The notes under the pieces: generated by a model
Databases searched by the model: none
What the model saw: only the letters and a program-made list of their open reading frames with translations
Told to the model about the DNA's origin: nothing
Origin: Rhodothermales bacterium
GTDB lineage: Bacteria > Bacteroidota > Rhodothermia > Rhodothermales > JANQRZ01
Assembly: GCA_039944855.1 (NCBI GenBank)
Contig: JBDUXZ010000035.1
Span: 1 to 47,908, forward strand
Direction: 5' to 3'
DNA length: 47,908 bases
Position numbers and translations under genes: made by a program
Shown here: in pieces, positions 1 to 8,118 of the stretch
Layout: the number at the start of each line of letters is the position of its first letter
How positions within the stretch are numbered: the stretch's first letter is position 1

Positions 1-423
1 CGGGTTGCCGAAGTCGAACACGAGCGTCTCCCACGCCATCGCCACCGTCGTGAACGTGAAGGTCTCCGCGTTGATCTCGGGGACGCCGACCTCCTCGACC
101 TTGAAGAGGACGCGGACGCCGGCCTCCGGCGACCACACGCGGACGCTCATCGTGAGGTTGCCCTCAGAGAACGGGATGGGCGGGGTGAAGCCGGAGTTCT
201 CGGCGACGGTCGTGCCGGCGAAGCACTCCGCGGCCGCCGTGCGGTTCGACGCGACGACGGTGTTCTCGGCGTCCTCGGGGTCGGCGACGAGCTGCGACAT
301 GGTGCCGCCGAAGTCGGTGAGCTCGTAGTTGATCCCCTCCTCGAACGTCACCGGAAGGCTGATTTGAGCGTGCGATAGCGGGGCTATCAGCACGAGGAGG
401 GCGCAGAGTAAAGCAGTTCTCAT
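1..423 (-). CDS. Secreted protein, N-terminal part (cut by window edge)
   Basis: An open frame of 141 codons runs from an ATG at 423 off the left edge, so only the N-terminus is visible. It begins with a clear signal peptide (residues 1-20, MRTALLCALLVLIAPLSHAQ), then a soluble all-beta-looking region starting with ISLPVTFEEGINYELTDFGG. This resembles the CBM-like first domain of large secreted Bacteroidota/Rhodothermota proteins that end in a T9SS sorting domain; the C-terminus that would test this is outside the window. The gene lies downstream of the GH97 gene on the same strand but 338 bases away, with its own promoter-like sequence in between, so it is probably transcribed separately. 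Function unknown; carbohydrate binding is inference only. Confidence 0.7.
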   Translation of the reverse strand, partial: MRTALLCALLVLIAPLSHAQISLPVTFEEGINYELTDFGGTMSQLVADPEDAENTVVASNRTAAAECFAGTTVAENSGFTPPIPFSEGNLTMSVRVWSPEAGVRVLFKVEEVGVPEINAETFTFTTVAMAWETLVFDFGNP

Positions 424-761
424 GGTCGCATCGAGTTTGTACGGGGCGGAAGTCAACCGCGCTGGATGCGCGGCCGAAGGGACATAACACCAACTCTGGC
501 GGTCCCCGTTACACGCTCGGTGCAAAAGAGAGGCATCGCATCCTGGCTCGATGCCGGCGTTCTCCAGAGGAGAATCAGAGAGTGGCAACGGAAGGCCGAG
601 GGCTCCCACAAATCGCCTCGACTCAAGGGGTTGCCATTTCTATGAAAAGGTTTTCATAAAGTATGAAATCGCTTCCCCCCACGCAAACACGGTGTTCTCT
701 TCCCCCCGCGCCCGACCGGCTTCCCCCGCGCCCGACCGGGGGCCGGCCCCTCGACCGCGCG
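424..761. other. Intergenic region with promoter-like and operator-like sequence
   Basis: No credible gene. The open frames that cross this stretch are high-GC shadows. The only notable structure is an AT-rich island at 636-665 holding a perfect 8-bp inverted repeat and a promoter-like pair of elements on the minus strand, reported separately. The remainder is unremarkable and would form a roughly 220-base untranslated leader for the minus-strand gene starting at 423. Confidence 0.6.
641..687 (-). promoter_or_regulatory. Candidate Bacteroidota-type promoter overlapped by an inverted repeat
   Basis: On the minus strand TTTG (687-684) is followed after 20 bases by TACTTTAT (663-656), close to the Bacteroidota -33 TTTG and -7 TAnnTTTG elements. 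The palindrome TATGAAAAGGTTTTCATA (641-658; 8-bp arms, 2-base centre) overlaps the -7 element and the expected start of transcription, the usual place for a repressor operator. Its TGAAAA/TTTTCA arms recall LacI-family sites, although the centre is GG rather than CG. Identity as promoter and operator is inferred from sequence alone. Confidence 0.4.
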
Positions 762-2822
762 CTACTCGACGGGGTGAAAGCGGACGGCGAGGCCGCCACC
801 GGGCGCGAGCGCGACGCGGAGCCGCCCCCCGGCCTTCACCTCCCGCGTCTCGATCTCGTACGCCACCGGGTTCGTCTCCCAATCCGCGTCGGCGGCGTCG
901 CGGTAGACCTCGGCGGTGTACGTCCGTCCCGGCTCCAGAAAGTCGAGCACGACGTCCACGGTGCGAGCCGAGGCGTCGGTCTTGGCCCCGAGGTACCAGT
1001 CGTCGGAGTGGCGGTCTTTCCGGGCGATCGTGACGAAGTCGCCGATCGCGGCTTCGAGCACGCGGGTGTCGGCCCAATCGACGGGGACGTCTTTGATGAA
1101 CTGGAAGGCGTCGAGGTGCGGCTCGTAGTTCTCCGGGAGGTCGGCCGCCATCTGGAGCGGGCTGTAGAGCACGACGTAGAGCGCGAGTTGGCCGGCGAGC
1201 GTCGTCGGGACATTGTTTGCGCCTTCGTCTTCGGCGGCGAGGTCGAAGATGCCGGGCGTGAAGTCCATTGGGCCGGCGAGCAGCCGCGTGAAGACGAGTG
1301 TCGGGATGTGGTCGGGGCCGTTGCCGCCGCCCCACGACGAGTTGAACTCCTGCCCGCGCGCGCCCTCGCGCGTCAGCAGGTTGGGGTACGTCCGGCGGAG
1401 CCCGGTGTCTTTGATCGGCTCGTGGATGTTGAGGGCGATGCGGTGCCGCGCGGCGGCTTCGACGGAGCGCTGATAGTGGCCGACCATGTACTGCCCGGTG
1501 TTCCACTCGCGCGCCGTCTCGCCCCCAGCGACGCCCGGCCCGTCGACGCGGGGGAAGTGCATGCCCCAGTCCACGTACCCGGTCTTGATGGCCTTTACGC
1601 CGCGGCGGTTCATGAGCGCGAACGCCTCGTCCATCTGCGCCTCGTAGTTCGGGATGCCGCCGCCCGTCTCGTGGTGGCCGATGAGCCGCGTCCCGCGCTC
1701 TTGGGCATAGGTCGCGAGCGCCTCGAAGTCGTAGTCCGGGTACGGCTCGGTGAACGAGAAGTCGGAGCCGTTGCCCGCCCAGTTCCCGTCCCACCCCCGG
1801 TTCCAGCCCTCGACGAGCACGCCGTCGAACCCGTGCTCGGCCGCGAAGTCGATGTAGCGCTTCGTGTGCTCGGTCGTGGCGCCGTGGTCGGGGCCGCTGT
1901 TCCACGACCATGTCCCGAGGTGCATCGCCCACCAGATGCCGATGTACTTGCCGGGCTCGACCCACGACACGTCGCCGAGCGCGTTCGGCTCGTTAAGGTT
2001 GAGCCCGACGTAGTTCGTGACAAGGTCGCCGGCAGTATCGCCGATGAGGATCGTCCGCCACGGCGAGCGTGCGGGGGCTGTGGCGTAGACGCGAACGCCC
2101 GTCGACCACGGGGCGAGGTCGGCCTGGAGTGCCGTCGGGCCGATGCGGCGGAGCGCCATCGCGGCGTAGTCGACGAGCGCGGCCTCGTGGAGCGCGACGA
2201 ACGGGCCGTCGGGGAAGGCGAGCGTGAGCGGCGTGTGGAGCACGTAGCCCGCGCCCGAGAGCGCGGACTGCTCGTAGAGGTATTCGTAGCGGTTCCACTC
2301 GTACGCCCGAATCCACCACGCCTGCGGGTCGGCCGCGAAGCGGAACTCGGTCAGCTCGTCGCGGATCTCGAACGCGCCGAGGCCGGGCTGCTCGGGCCAC
2401 TCGTACCGGAACCCGACGCCGTCGTCGAACACGCGGACGACGACGTCCATCCGCCGCTCGGCCCCGACGGTTTCCTGCAATGCGAGCCGGAGTTCACGGT
2501 GGTGATCGCGGATGGTCTCGACCTCGCCCCACGGCTGCGTCCACGTCTCGTCGTGCTCGGTCGTCGTCGCCTCCGCGATCCGCATTCCGACGCCGAGCGT
2601 GTCGCCGCCGCCGATGACGACGCCGAGCCGCGACGGGAGGACGAGCACGTGGCCGTCGCGCTCGACGCGGTAGCTCGGCACGCCGCGCGCGTCGAGCGCG
2701 ACGGCCACGTCGATCCGGCCATCGGGGGACGAGACGGTCGCGGCGTCGGGCACGGTCGGAGCGGGTTGCGCGATGGCGGGAAGGGCAGACGCGAGGAGGA
2801 GCGCGAGCAGGGAGAGGCGCAT
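762..2822 (-). CDS. Glycoside hydrolase family 97 alpha-glucosidase (SusB-like)
   Basis: Predicted periplasmic or exported alpha-glucosidase of 686 residues, the normal GH97 length. A signal peptide (MRLSLLALLLASALPAIAQ) is followed by the N-terminal beta-sandwich, the (beta/alpha)8 barrel (about 280-560) and a C-terminal beta domain. Three glutamates match the inverting SusB type: Glu385 in HHETGG, Glu468 in NIHEPIK and Glu492 in GQEF; the 24-residue gap between the last two equals that of SusB Glu508/Glu532. Retaining GH97 enzymes use an aspartate instead, so inverting release of glucose from alpha-glucans is predicted. The gene stands alone: no susCD pair or amylase is present in the window. 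A hairpin terminator separates it from the redox cluster upstream. Confidence 0.9.
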   Translation of the reverse strand: MRLSLLALLLASALPAIAQPAPTVPDAATVSSPDGRIDVAVALDARGVPSYRVERDGHVLVLPSRLGVVIGGGDTLGVGMRIAEATTTEHDETWTQPWGEVETIRDHHRELRLALQETVGAERRMDVVVRVFDDGVGFRYEWPEQPGLGAFEIRDELTEFRFAADPQAWWIRAYEWNRYEYLYEQSALSGAGYVLHTPLTLAFPDGPFVALHEAALVDYAAMALRRIGPTALQADLAPWSTGVRVYATAPARSPWRTILIGDTAGDLVTNYVGLNLNEPNALGDVSWVEPGKYIGIWWAMHLGTWSWNSGPDHGATTEHTKRYIDFAAEHGFDGVLVEGWNRGWDGNWAGNGSDFSFTEPYPDYDFEALATYAQERGTRLIGHHETGGGIPNYEAQMDEAFALMNRRGVKAIKTGYVDWGMHFPRVDGPGVAGGETAREWNTGQYMVGHYQRSVEAAARHRIALNIHEPIKDTGLRRTYPNLLTREGARGQEFNSSWGGGNGPDHIPTLVFTRLLAGPMDFTPGIFDLAAEDEGANNVPTTLAGQLALYVVLYSPLQMAADLPENYEPHLDAFQFIKDVPVDWADTRVLEAAIGDFVTIARKDRHSDDWYLGAKTDASARTVDVVLDFLEPGRTYTAEVYRDAADADWETNPVAYEIETREVKAGGRLRVALAPGGGLAVRFHPVE

Positions 2823-2936
2823 TGGCAGGGACGGGATTCGGATCAGTCGGCGATGGGTGTGGGAATAATATCCGACAGATCCGCCGAGCCTGAGCCCCGA
2901 TGGAAGCGAGAAAACTCCGCCCTTACGTCCTGCAGT

Positions 2937-2962
2937 GGGGACGACCTGAAGCGGTCGTCCCC
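2937..2962 (-). terminator. Hairpin terminator at the end of the redox cluster
   Basis: Perfect 10-bp stem (GGGGACGACC / GGTCGTCCCC) around a 6-base loop, 29 bases after the stop codon of the flavoprotein-FHA-ferredoxin gene and before the GH97 start. There is no tight T-run directly after the stem; a TTTTCT lies about 20 bases further on. It shares its core with hairpins at 36064 and 42038. Confidence 0.6.
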
Positions 2963-2990
2963 GTGCACGCCGATCGCCACGGCGCAGCCC

Positions 2991-5438
2991 TTACGTAACC
3001 CGCTCGACGACGACGGGGCCCTTCGCCCGCATCACGCACGCGAGGCGGCACTTACCGGGCTCGTTGCCCGCGGGCAGCCCGCAGATGGCGTCGAGTGTGT
3101 CCGCCTCCTCGTCGCCCACGTCGCTCAGGAACTCGCCGCCGGATACGATGCGCACGGCATCGCTCCCGCAGATCCCGACGTGACACTCCGCCTGCATGTC
3201 GATCCCGTTCGCTTCGGCGGCGTCGCAGAGCGTCTGCCCCGGCTGCAACGTGACGGTTTTACCCAAGCCCTGGAACGTCACAGCGGGTTCCCCCGCGGGA
3301 GCGGCAGCTGGAGCAGGAGCCGCCGGAGCAGAGGGTGCCGCGGCCGGCGACTCGGCCGGCGACGCGGCCGGTGCACGGTACGGCGCGGGGGACGGGGTAG
3401 GCGCTTCGGCGGGCGGAGCCGAAGCGGGGTACGGCGATACGCGGAACGTGGTGCTGCTCTCTTTGACCTCCTCCTGCAGCCTCATCCTGAACATCTGCTG
3501 GCCGGCCCGGAACGAGTCCTCGTCGCCGAGTTCGACGGGGTTCCGCACCCGGAGATAGGTCCCGTTGAGGCTGTTGAGGTCCTTTGCGAGCAGCGTCCCC
3601 TCTTTGAGCGTGAGCGAGAGGTGGCGGCGCGAGAGCACCATGTCGCGCTCGTCGAGGGTGATGTCGGGGGCCTGACGGCCCAACACGACGGTGCCCTCCG
3701 AGAGCGCGTGGCGCTGGATGGGCTGCCCCGCCTGGTCGTACTGGACGAAGCCGAACTCCCCACCCTGCGCGTGGAACAGCAGGAACCGCTGGCCGAGGCG
3801 CAACAGATCGCCCGACTCGATCGGGTACGACTTGCCGGGGCGCAGGATCAGAAACGTGCCCGTCTCGCTGCCATCGTCGCGCAGGAAATAGCCGTCGTGG
3901 CTGTGGAGGACGGAGGCGTGGCTCGGGGAGAGCGTGCTGTCTTCGGGGAATGAGATCGTGCACTCGTGCCGGCCGATCGTGGTGACGCCGTGAGCGCGGA
4001 GGGCGAACTCGTCCTCCTCGATTCCGCCCGCCGTCACACGCACGAGGTGGGCCTCGACGGCGCGGTCCGGCGCGATGCTCTCTTGGGGGGGACCCTCTGC
4101 ATAGGCGGTGCCCCCCAGCACCATCGTCATCTCCCCGCGATCCACGGGCTCGCGGGCAGGCATCGGGGGGACCGGCGTGTCGCTCGCTGCAGGGGTCGCG
4201 TTTTCCTCCTGCGCGGGCATCGTCTGCACGGGCGCGTCCTCCGCAAACTCGAGGTTGACCTCGATGACGTCGCGGCCTTCGAGCTTCTGCTTGATGACCT
4301 CGGCCACGAACACGCCGTCGCGCAGGGCCGACTTGATGTTGCCCCGGTGCTTGATGTCGCGGAAGCCGGACGGGTCCGCATTGAAGTCGTCGGTTTCGAG
4401 GTACGCCTGGCTCAGCAGGTCGCCGATGAGGTAGACGTTGGGCTGCTGCGTTTCGAGGAGCGGCGTGACGGCCATCCGCTTCTTCGCGTCCGGCCCGCCC
4501 GTCACCATGTAGACCCCGAGCGAGTTCAGCAGCGCCTCCGGGATGTCCTCGCCGATGCAGGCGACGCAGTGGTTCTTGCTGAACTCGAGGTGAACCGTCT
4601 CACTGGGCCGGCCCGTCGGCGTTTTGCGGTCCACGCGGATGGAGAGGCGCTCCTCCTTCTCCGGCGTCGTCACGATCGCGACGGGCTCGCTGCCGGGGCA
4701 GTAGCGGATGTTACCGTTGCCGAGGTAGGCGTTGAAGAACGCATCGGCGAGGGCACGCGATACCTTCGGCAGCTTGTCACCGCGGTACGACCAGTAGACG
4801 GCACACTCGTCGCCCGCCTCGGCCTTGGCTTCGGAGAGGGCGATGACGGCCTCGGCCGCCGAGGTCCCGCCGCCGACGACGAGGACGGGGTGGCCGAGGT
4901 ACTGCGTCGCGTCCTCGAGCTTGTAAGCGATGCCGTCAGTCGAGCCGGGGATGTCGAAGCGGCGGGGCACGCCGCGCCCGATCGCGAGGACGACGTGGCG
5001 GGCCTTGAACGGCTGGTCGGTCTTCGTGCGATGGTTCCACGTGTTAACTTGCCACACGCCATCGGGCTGGCGCTCCAAGCCGGTGAGCTCGACGCCGCTC
5101 TGGGCGGGCACGTTGAACGTCTTGTAAAACCCCTTCCACTCGACGCACATGTCGTCTTTGTCGATGGGCGAGAAGTGCAGCTTCTTGACGAGCTCGCCGC
5201 CCTCGGGGAACTGCATCTTGTCGCCGCCGCCGAAGTGCGGGAGGATCTGCTTGTCTTTGGCGTAGTCGCGGATGCGCTTCATCAGGTCATCGTAGTCGAT
5301 GACGAGGGCGCTGAGGCCGAGCTCGTGCGCGCGGAACGCCGCCGCGGTGCCCGCCGGCCCACCGCCTACGATGAGCACGTCTAGCACGTCCGGGAGCCCG
5401 GAGAGGCCGTCGGGGGATTTTCGGTCGTCTACTTGCAT
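2991..5438 (-). CDS. Flavoprotein oxidoreductase fused to two FHA domains and a ferredoxin
   Basis: An 815-residue fusion and the last gene of the redox cluster. Residues 18-390 form a two-Rossmann FAD/NAD(P) oxidoreductase: FAD motif VGGGPAG (24-30) and NAD(P) motif VVGGGTSAAE (187-196), with IGDLLSQAYLE (338-348) closing the FAD domain. The layout resembles YpdA-type reductases but has Ala29 where YpdA has a cysteine, and it lacks the CxxC of thioredoxin reductases. FHA1 (about 485-555; GR, SPSH) and FHA2 (about 585-650; GR, SRRH, LNG) follow, then a Pro/Ala linker (670-718) and a [2Fe-2S]-type domain (718-815; Cys752, 757, 797, 801). No signal peptide, so cytoplasmic. Likely passes electrons between NAD(P)H and the cluster, with FHA domains docking phosphothreonine partners; the direction of flow is unknown. 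Confidence 0.85.
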   Translation of the reverse strand: MQVDDRKSPDGLSGLPDVLDVLIVGGGPAGTAAAFRAHELGLSALVIDYDDLMKRIRDYAKDKQILPHFGGGDKMQFPEGGELVKKLHFSPIDKDDMCVEWKGFYKTFNVPAQSGVELTGLERQPDGVWQVNTWNHRTKTDQPFKARHVVLAIGRGVPRRFDIPGSTDGIAYKLEDATQYLGHPVLVVGGGTSAAEAVIALSEAKAEAGDECAVYWSYRGDKLPKVSRALADAFFNAYLGNGNIRYCPGSEPVAIVTTPEKEERLSIRVDRKTPTGRPSETVHLEFSKNHCVACIGEDIPEALLNSLGVYMVTGGPDAKKRMAVTPLLETQQPNVYLIGDLLSQAYLETDDFNADPSGFRDIKHRGNIKSALRDGVFVAEVIKQKLEGRDVIEVNLEFAEDAPVQTMPAQEENATPAASDTPVPPMPAREPVDRGEMTMVLGGTAYAEGPPQESIAPDRAVEAHLVRVTAGGIEEDEFALRAHGVTTIGRHECTISFPEDSTLSPSHASVLHSHDGYFLRDDGSETGTFLILRPGKSYPIESGDLLRLGQRFLLFHAQGGEFGFVQYDQAGQPIQRHALSEGTVVLGRQAPDITLDERDMVLSRRHLSLTLKEGTLLAKDLNSLNGTYLRVRNPVELGDEDSFRAGQQMFRMRLQEEVKESSTTFRVSPYPASAPPAEAPTPSPAPYRAPAASPAESPAAAPSAPAAPAPAAAPAGEPAVTFQGLGKTVTLQPGQTLCDAAEANGIDMQAECHVGICGSDAVRIVSGGEFLSDVGDEEADTLDAICGLPAGNEPGKCRLACVMRAKGPVVVERVT

Positions 5439-5556
5439 CTTACCATCGGCTTAGCCTTCGGATTACGTCGTCGCACCGTTCGTTTCTCGGTGGCCCAGCG
5501 TCCTGCGGAGTCCTGCGCCCTGCGGCCCGCCTCGTGCGCCGTCGGCGAGCGTAGGG

Positions 5557-6501
5557 TCAGGCCCGCCTCAGCGTCGCTTCGATCTCCACGCCGAAGCGGA
5601 TCACCGCGCCGGGCGGCACGTCGACCGGCGTGACCACGCGCTCCCCATTGAGGAAGGTGTGGTTCCGGCTCCCCATGTCCTGGAGCGTGACCTTGCCACC
5701 GCGCACCGTCACTGCCGCGTGCTGCCGCGAAACGGAGGTGTCGTCGAGGACGACGGCGCAGTTCGCGGCCCGGCCCACCACGTTCTCCCCTTCCATCAGG
5801 GGATGCGTCTCGCCACGCCCGCCCTTCGTGACCTGCAGCGAGTAGCGGATGGGCGTAGCCGCCGGGGCCGCTCCGCCACCGACGCCGGGGATGTTCGGCG
5901 TCGGCGTGTACGCCGGGCCGATGTGCGTGTGCTGCGCCCCCTCTTCCGGTGCGGTGGGCAGCGGGCCGGAGCCGAATGCCTGCGTGCGGATCGTCAGGTC
6001 GTTTTTGGACTCGTCGTCGCCAATCTGCGGCGTAGGCGTGAACGCCGGCGAGAACTGGGTCCGGGTCCCGCTGTCCGCCTCGTTCTGAGCTGCTGGCGGC
6101 GGAGTTACCGGCGGCGCGGCGGGGGGCGGCACCGGAGTCACGAAGCCCGCCGGCTGCGTGTGCTCGGCCTCACGCGCCGCGACTTTCTTCGGCGCCGCTG
6201 CCTTCGCGCTCTCGTGGTAGATGAAGTCGATCTGATCGGCGAGGGTGACCACGTGGAGCCGGCCGAGCTTGACAGGCTCGGTGACGGGCATCCCGTCGAG
6301 CTTCGTCCCGTTGCGGCTCTGGAGGTCTTCGAGGAAGTAGCCCTTCCGCTCGGCGTCGAAATAGATCCGCGCATGGCGACCTGAGACCACGTCGGCGGGC
6401 AGCCGGATCGCCTCCTCTCCCCGCCCGATGACGGCCTCGTTCCCGATCTCGAACGAGGACCCGGCGAACTCACCCGTCTGGCAGAAGAAATGCGCTGGCA
6501 T
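5557..6501 (-). CDS. Double FHA domain protein
   Basis: Cytoplasmic 314-residue protein with an FHA domain at each end: FHA1 about 20-95 (GR26-27, SGRH 40-43, RNG 63-65) and FHA2 about 238-310 (GR243-244, SRQH 258-261, LNG 284-286). Both keep the serine, histidine and asparagine positions used for phosphothreonine recognition. The 140-residue linker is rich in Pro, Ala and Thr and repeats a short pattern (FTPTPQIG at 154-161, YTPTPNIPG at 198-206) with three RTQ/HTQ-type sites. These look like kinase targets that could bind the protein's own or a partner's FHA domains; this is inference. It lies 51 bases after the decaheme cytochrome gene and 118 bases before the flavoprotein fusion, which carries two more FHA domains. 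No Ser/Thr kinase of the PknB type is in the window. Confidence 0.88.
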   Translation of the reverse strand: MPAHFFCQTGEFAGSSFEIGNEAVIGRGEEAIRLPADVVSGRHARIYFDAERKGYFLEDLQSRNGTKLDGMPVTEPVKLGRLHVVTLADQIDFIYHESAKAAAPKKVAAREAEHTQPAGFVTPVPPPAAPPVTPPPAAQNEADSGTRTQFSPAFTPTPQIGDDESKNDLTIRTQAFGSGPLPTAPEEGAQHTHIGPAYTPTPNIPGVGGGAAPAATPIRYSLQVTKGGRGETHPLMEGENVVGRAANCAVVLDDTSVSRQHAAVTVRGGKVTLQDMGSRNHTFLNGERVVTPVDVPPGAVIRFGVEIEATLRRA

Positions 6502-6552
6502 GATTCAGGTCGGGATGGGGATGGATGTCGAGCGGGCGCGCGGGGCCGAGCC

Positions 6553-8118
6553 CTATTCGAGGTACTGCAGGAGGTTGGAGTGCTGCGACTTGTCCGGGTG
6601 GAAATCGTGGCACGTGACGCACGTGTTCGACGCCTTGCCGTCGTCGTGGCACGTCTGACATTTTGCGATAGACGGGAGGTTCTGGATGCCCGCGTTGTCC
6701 TCCGCCCACTCGGCCGGCGTGTTCGTGGCCGCGCTCTCCCGGATCGGGATCGCGGTGTGGCAGTCGAGGCAGCGCGTGTGGATGATGTGGGCGCCGTGGT
6801 CGAACTCGGCCCGGATAAGGTTGCCCTGATCCGCCTGCACGCGGACGATCGTGGCGTCCTCGACGTAGTGGCACTTCTGACACGCCTGCGTCAGCTGATC
6901 CACGACGCGCTGGTAAGCTCGGATGTCGGCGTCTGTAAGCGAGGTGTCGCGCTCGGCCGGGGAGACGAGGAACTTCGTCTCGTCGAGCGGAGCGTAGGGG
7001 TCGCGGAGCCGGCGGCGGACCACCTTGAGAAGGCCTTCGATCTCAGCGAGTTCCTGCTGCACCTCGCGCTCCGGTGAGGCGCGGAGTTCATCGGCGTAGG
7101 TGTCGAGCGTGGCGATGGCTTCTTCGTAGAGCGTGCGCACCTCGCGCGGGTCCACGTCGCCCGACGCCCGCAGCAGGTCGGCGAGGCCGTTCCGCGAGGG
7201 GTAGATGATCTGGCGCACACGGCGGAGGTTCTCCAGCACCCACGGGTCGCGGTGATAAACCGGCGTCTTGCGGACGGTCGCGCCCCGGCTCTGGAATTCG
7301 TTGGGGTTGGTGTAGTACGTCCAGAGCGAGCCCGGCCGCTGCTGTGCGCGGAGCGTCTCCAGCGTCAGCACACCCGGCCCCTCCGCTGAGGCCGTAGCGA
7401 TCCACGGCGTCGCATCGCTCGTGGTGAGGTGGCACGTATCGCAGTGGTCCTCGAACGAGATCGGCTGAAAGCCTGTGCCGTCGGGCGTGGCGTTGTGGCA
7501 GTAAAGGCACGTCTGCTCGAGGTCGCCGAGGTTCTCCCGGTCGCGGACCTGGTTGACGTGGAGGGTGTGGGGGAATTTGAGGTTGCCGTCGTCGAGGAGG
7601 CTGTCCGCCGCGAAGTCGAACTCGGGGTGCTCGGTGTTGAACGAGTCGAAGGCGTGGCACTGGAGGCAGTTGTCGTCCGCGACGGCCGTGATCGGGTTGT
7701 CGCGGCCGACGTGCTCGGTGTGGCAGCCGAAGCAGGCGGGCTCGTTGGGGTCGGCGACGACGCGCGTAAAGTCGTCGGAGCGGTAGAGGTAGTGCGAGGC
7801 GAAGGTGTGGACGCCAACCTCGTCGCCGAACTTCTCGTGGCACGTCGAGCACTTCTCGCTCGTGACGTCCTGGAACGGCGTGTGGCACGTCGAGCAGTCG
7901 CCGCCGAAGGCCGCGTGATTGGACGAGAGCGGGCCGTTCGAGACGAGTTGCCCCTGCTGCACCGTGGCGTTGAACGCGAAGAGGCCGAGCACGAGGAGCG
8001 CTCCGATCCCGCCCACGAAGAACATCATGTTCCGCGACGTGGGATAGATGTACTCCTTCGCTACCGGCAGCTTGAGCCAGCTAAAGAAGCCTTTGGTACG
8101 GAATCGGTCGAACTGCAT
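6553..8118 (-). CDS. Membrane-anchored decaheme cytochrome c
   Basis: 521 residues with one N-terminal transmembrane helix (MMFFVGGIGALLVLGLFAF, preceded by basic residues) and a periplasmic region containing ten CXXCH sites: CSTCH twice, CFGCH, CLQCH, CLYCH, CDTCH, CQKCH, CLDCH, CQTCH and CVTCH. Six lie in the first half and four in the last quarter, separated by a helical heme-free stretch of roughly 190 residues. The ATG at 8118 was chosen because it overlaps the stop of the cytochrome b gene (TGATG); the longer frame upstream is a shadow. It resembles NapC/NrfB or c3-type multiheme proteins only in general. The translational coupling suggests that it takes electrons from, or gives them to, the cytochrome b subunit at the periplasmic face. 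Confidence 0.9.
   Translation of the reverse strand: MQFDRFRTKGFFSWLKLPVAKEYIYPTSRNMMFFVGGIGALLVLGLFAFNATVQQGQLVSNGPLSSNHAAFGGDCSTCHTPFQDVTSEKCSTCHEKFGDEVGVHTFASHYLYRSDDFTRVVADPNEPACFGCHTEHVGRDNPITAVADDNCLQCHAFDSFNTEHPEFDFAADSLLDDGNLKFPHTLHVNQVRDRENLGDLEQTCLYCHNATPDGTGFQPISFEDHCDTCHLTTSDATPWIATASAEGPGVLTLETLRAQQRPGSLWTYYTNPNEFQSRGATVRKTPVYHRDPWVLENLRRVRQIIYPSRNGLADLLRASGDVDPREVRTLYEEAIATLDTYADELRASPEREVQQELAEIEGLLKVVRRRLRDPYAPLDETKFLVSPAERDTSLTDADIRAYQRVVDQLTQACQKCHYVEDATIVRVQADQGNLIRAEFDHGAHIIHTRCLDCHTAIPIRESAATNTPAEWAEDNAGIQNLPSIAKCQTCHDDGKASNTCVTCHDFHPDKSQHSNLLQYLE

Noticed and set aside
663-3953. Long plus-strand open frame of over 1000 codons
   Set aside because: Antisense to the GH97 and flavoprotein genes; its product is Arg/Val/Ala/Asp-rich with no domain, as expected for mirror frames in high-GC DNA.
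2991-5438. Thioredoxin reductase or bacillithiol-disulfide reductase (YpdA)
   Set aside because: No CxxC redox pair and no Cys at the YpdA position next to the FAD loop; fused FeS domain points to one-electron transfer.
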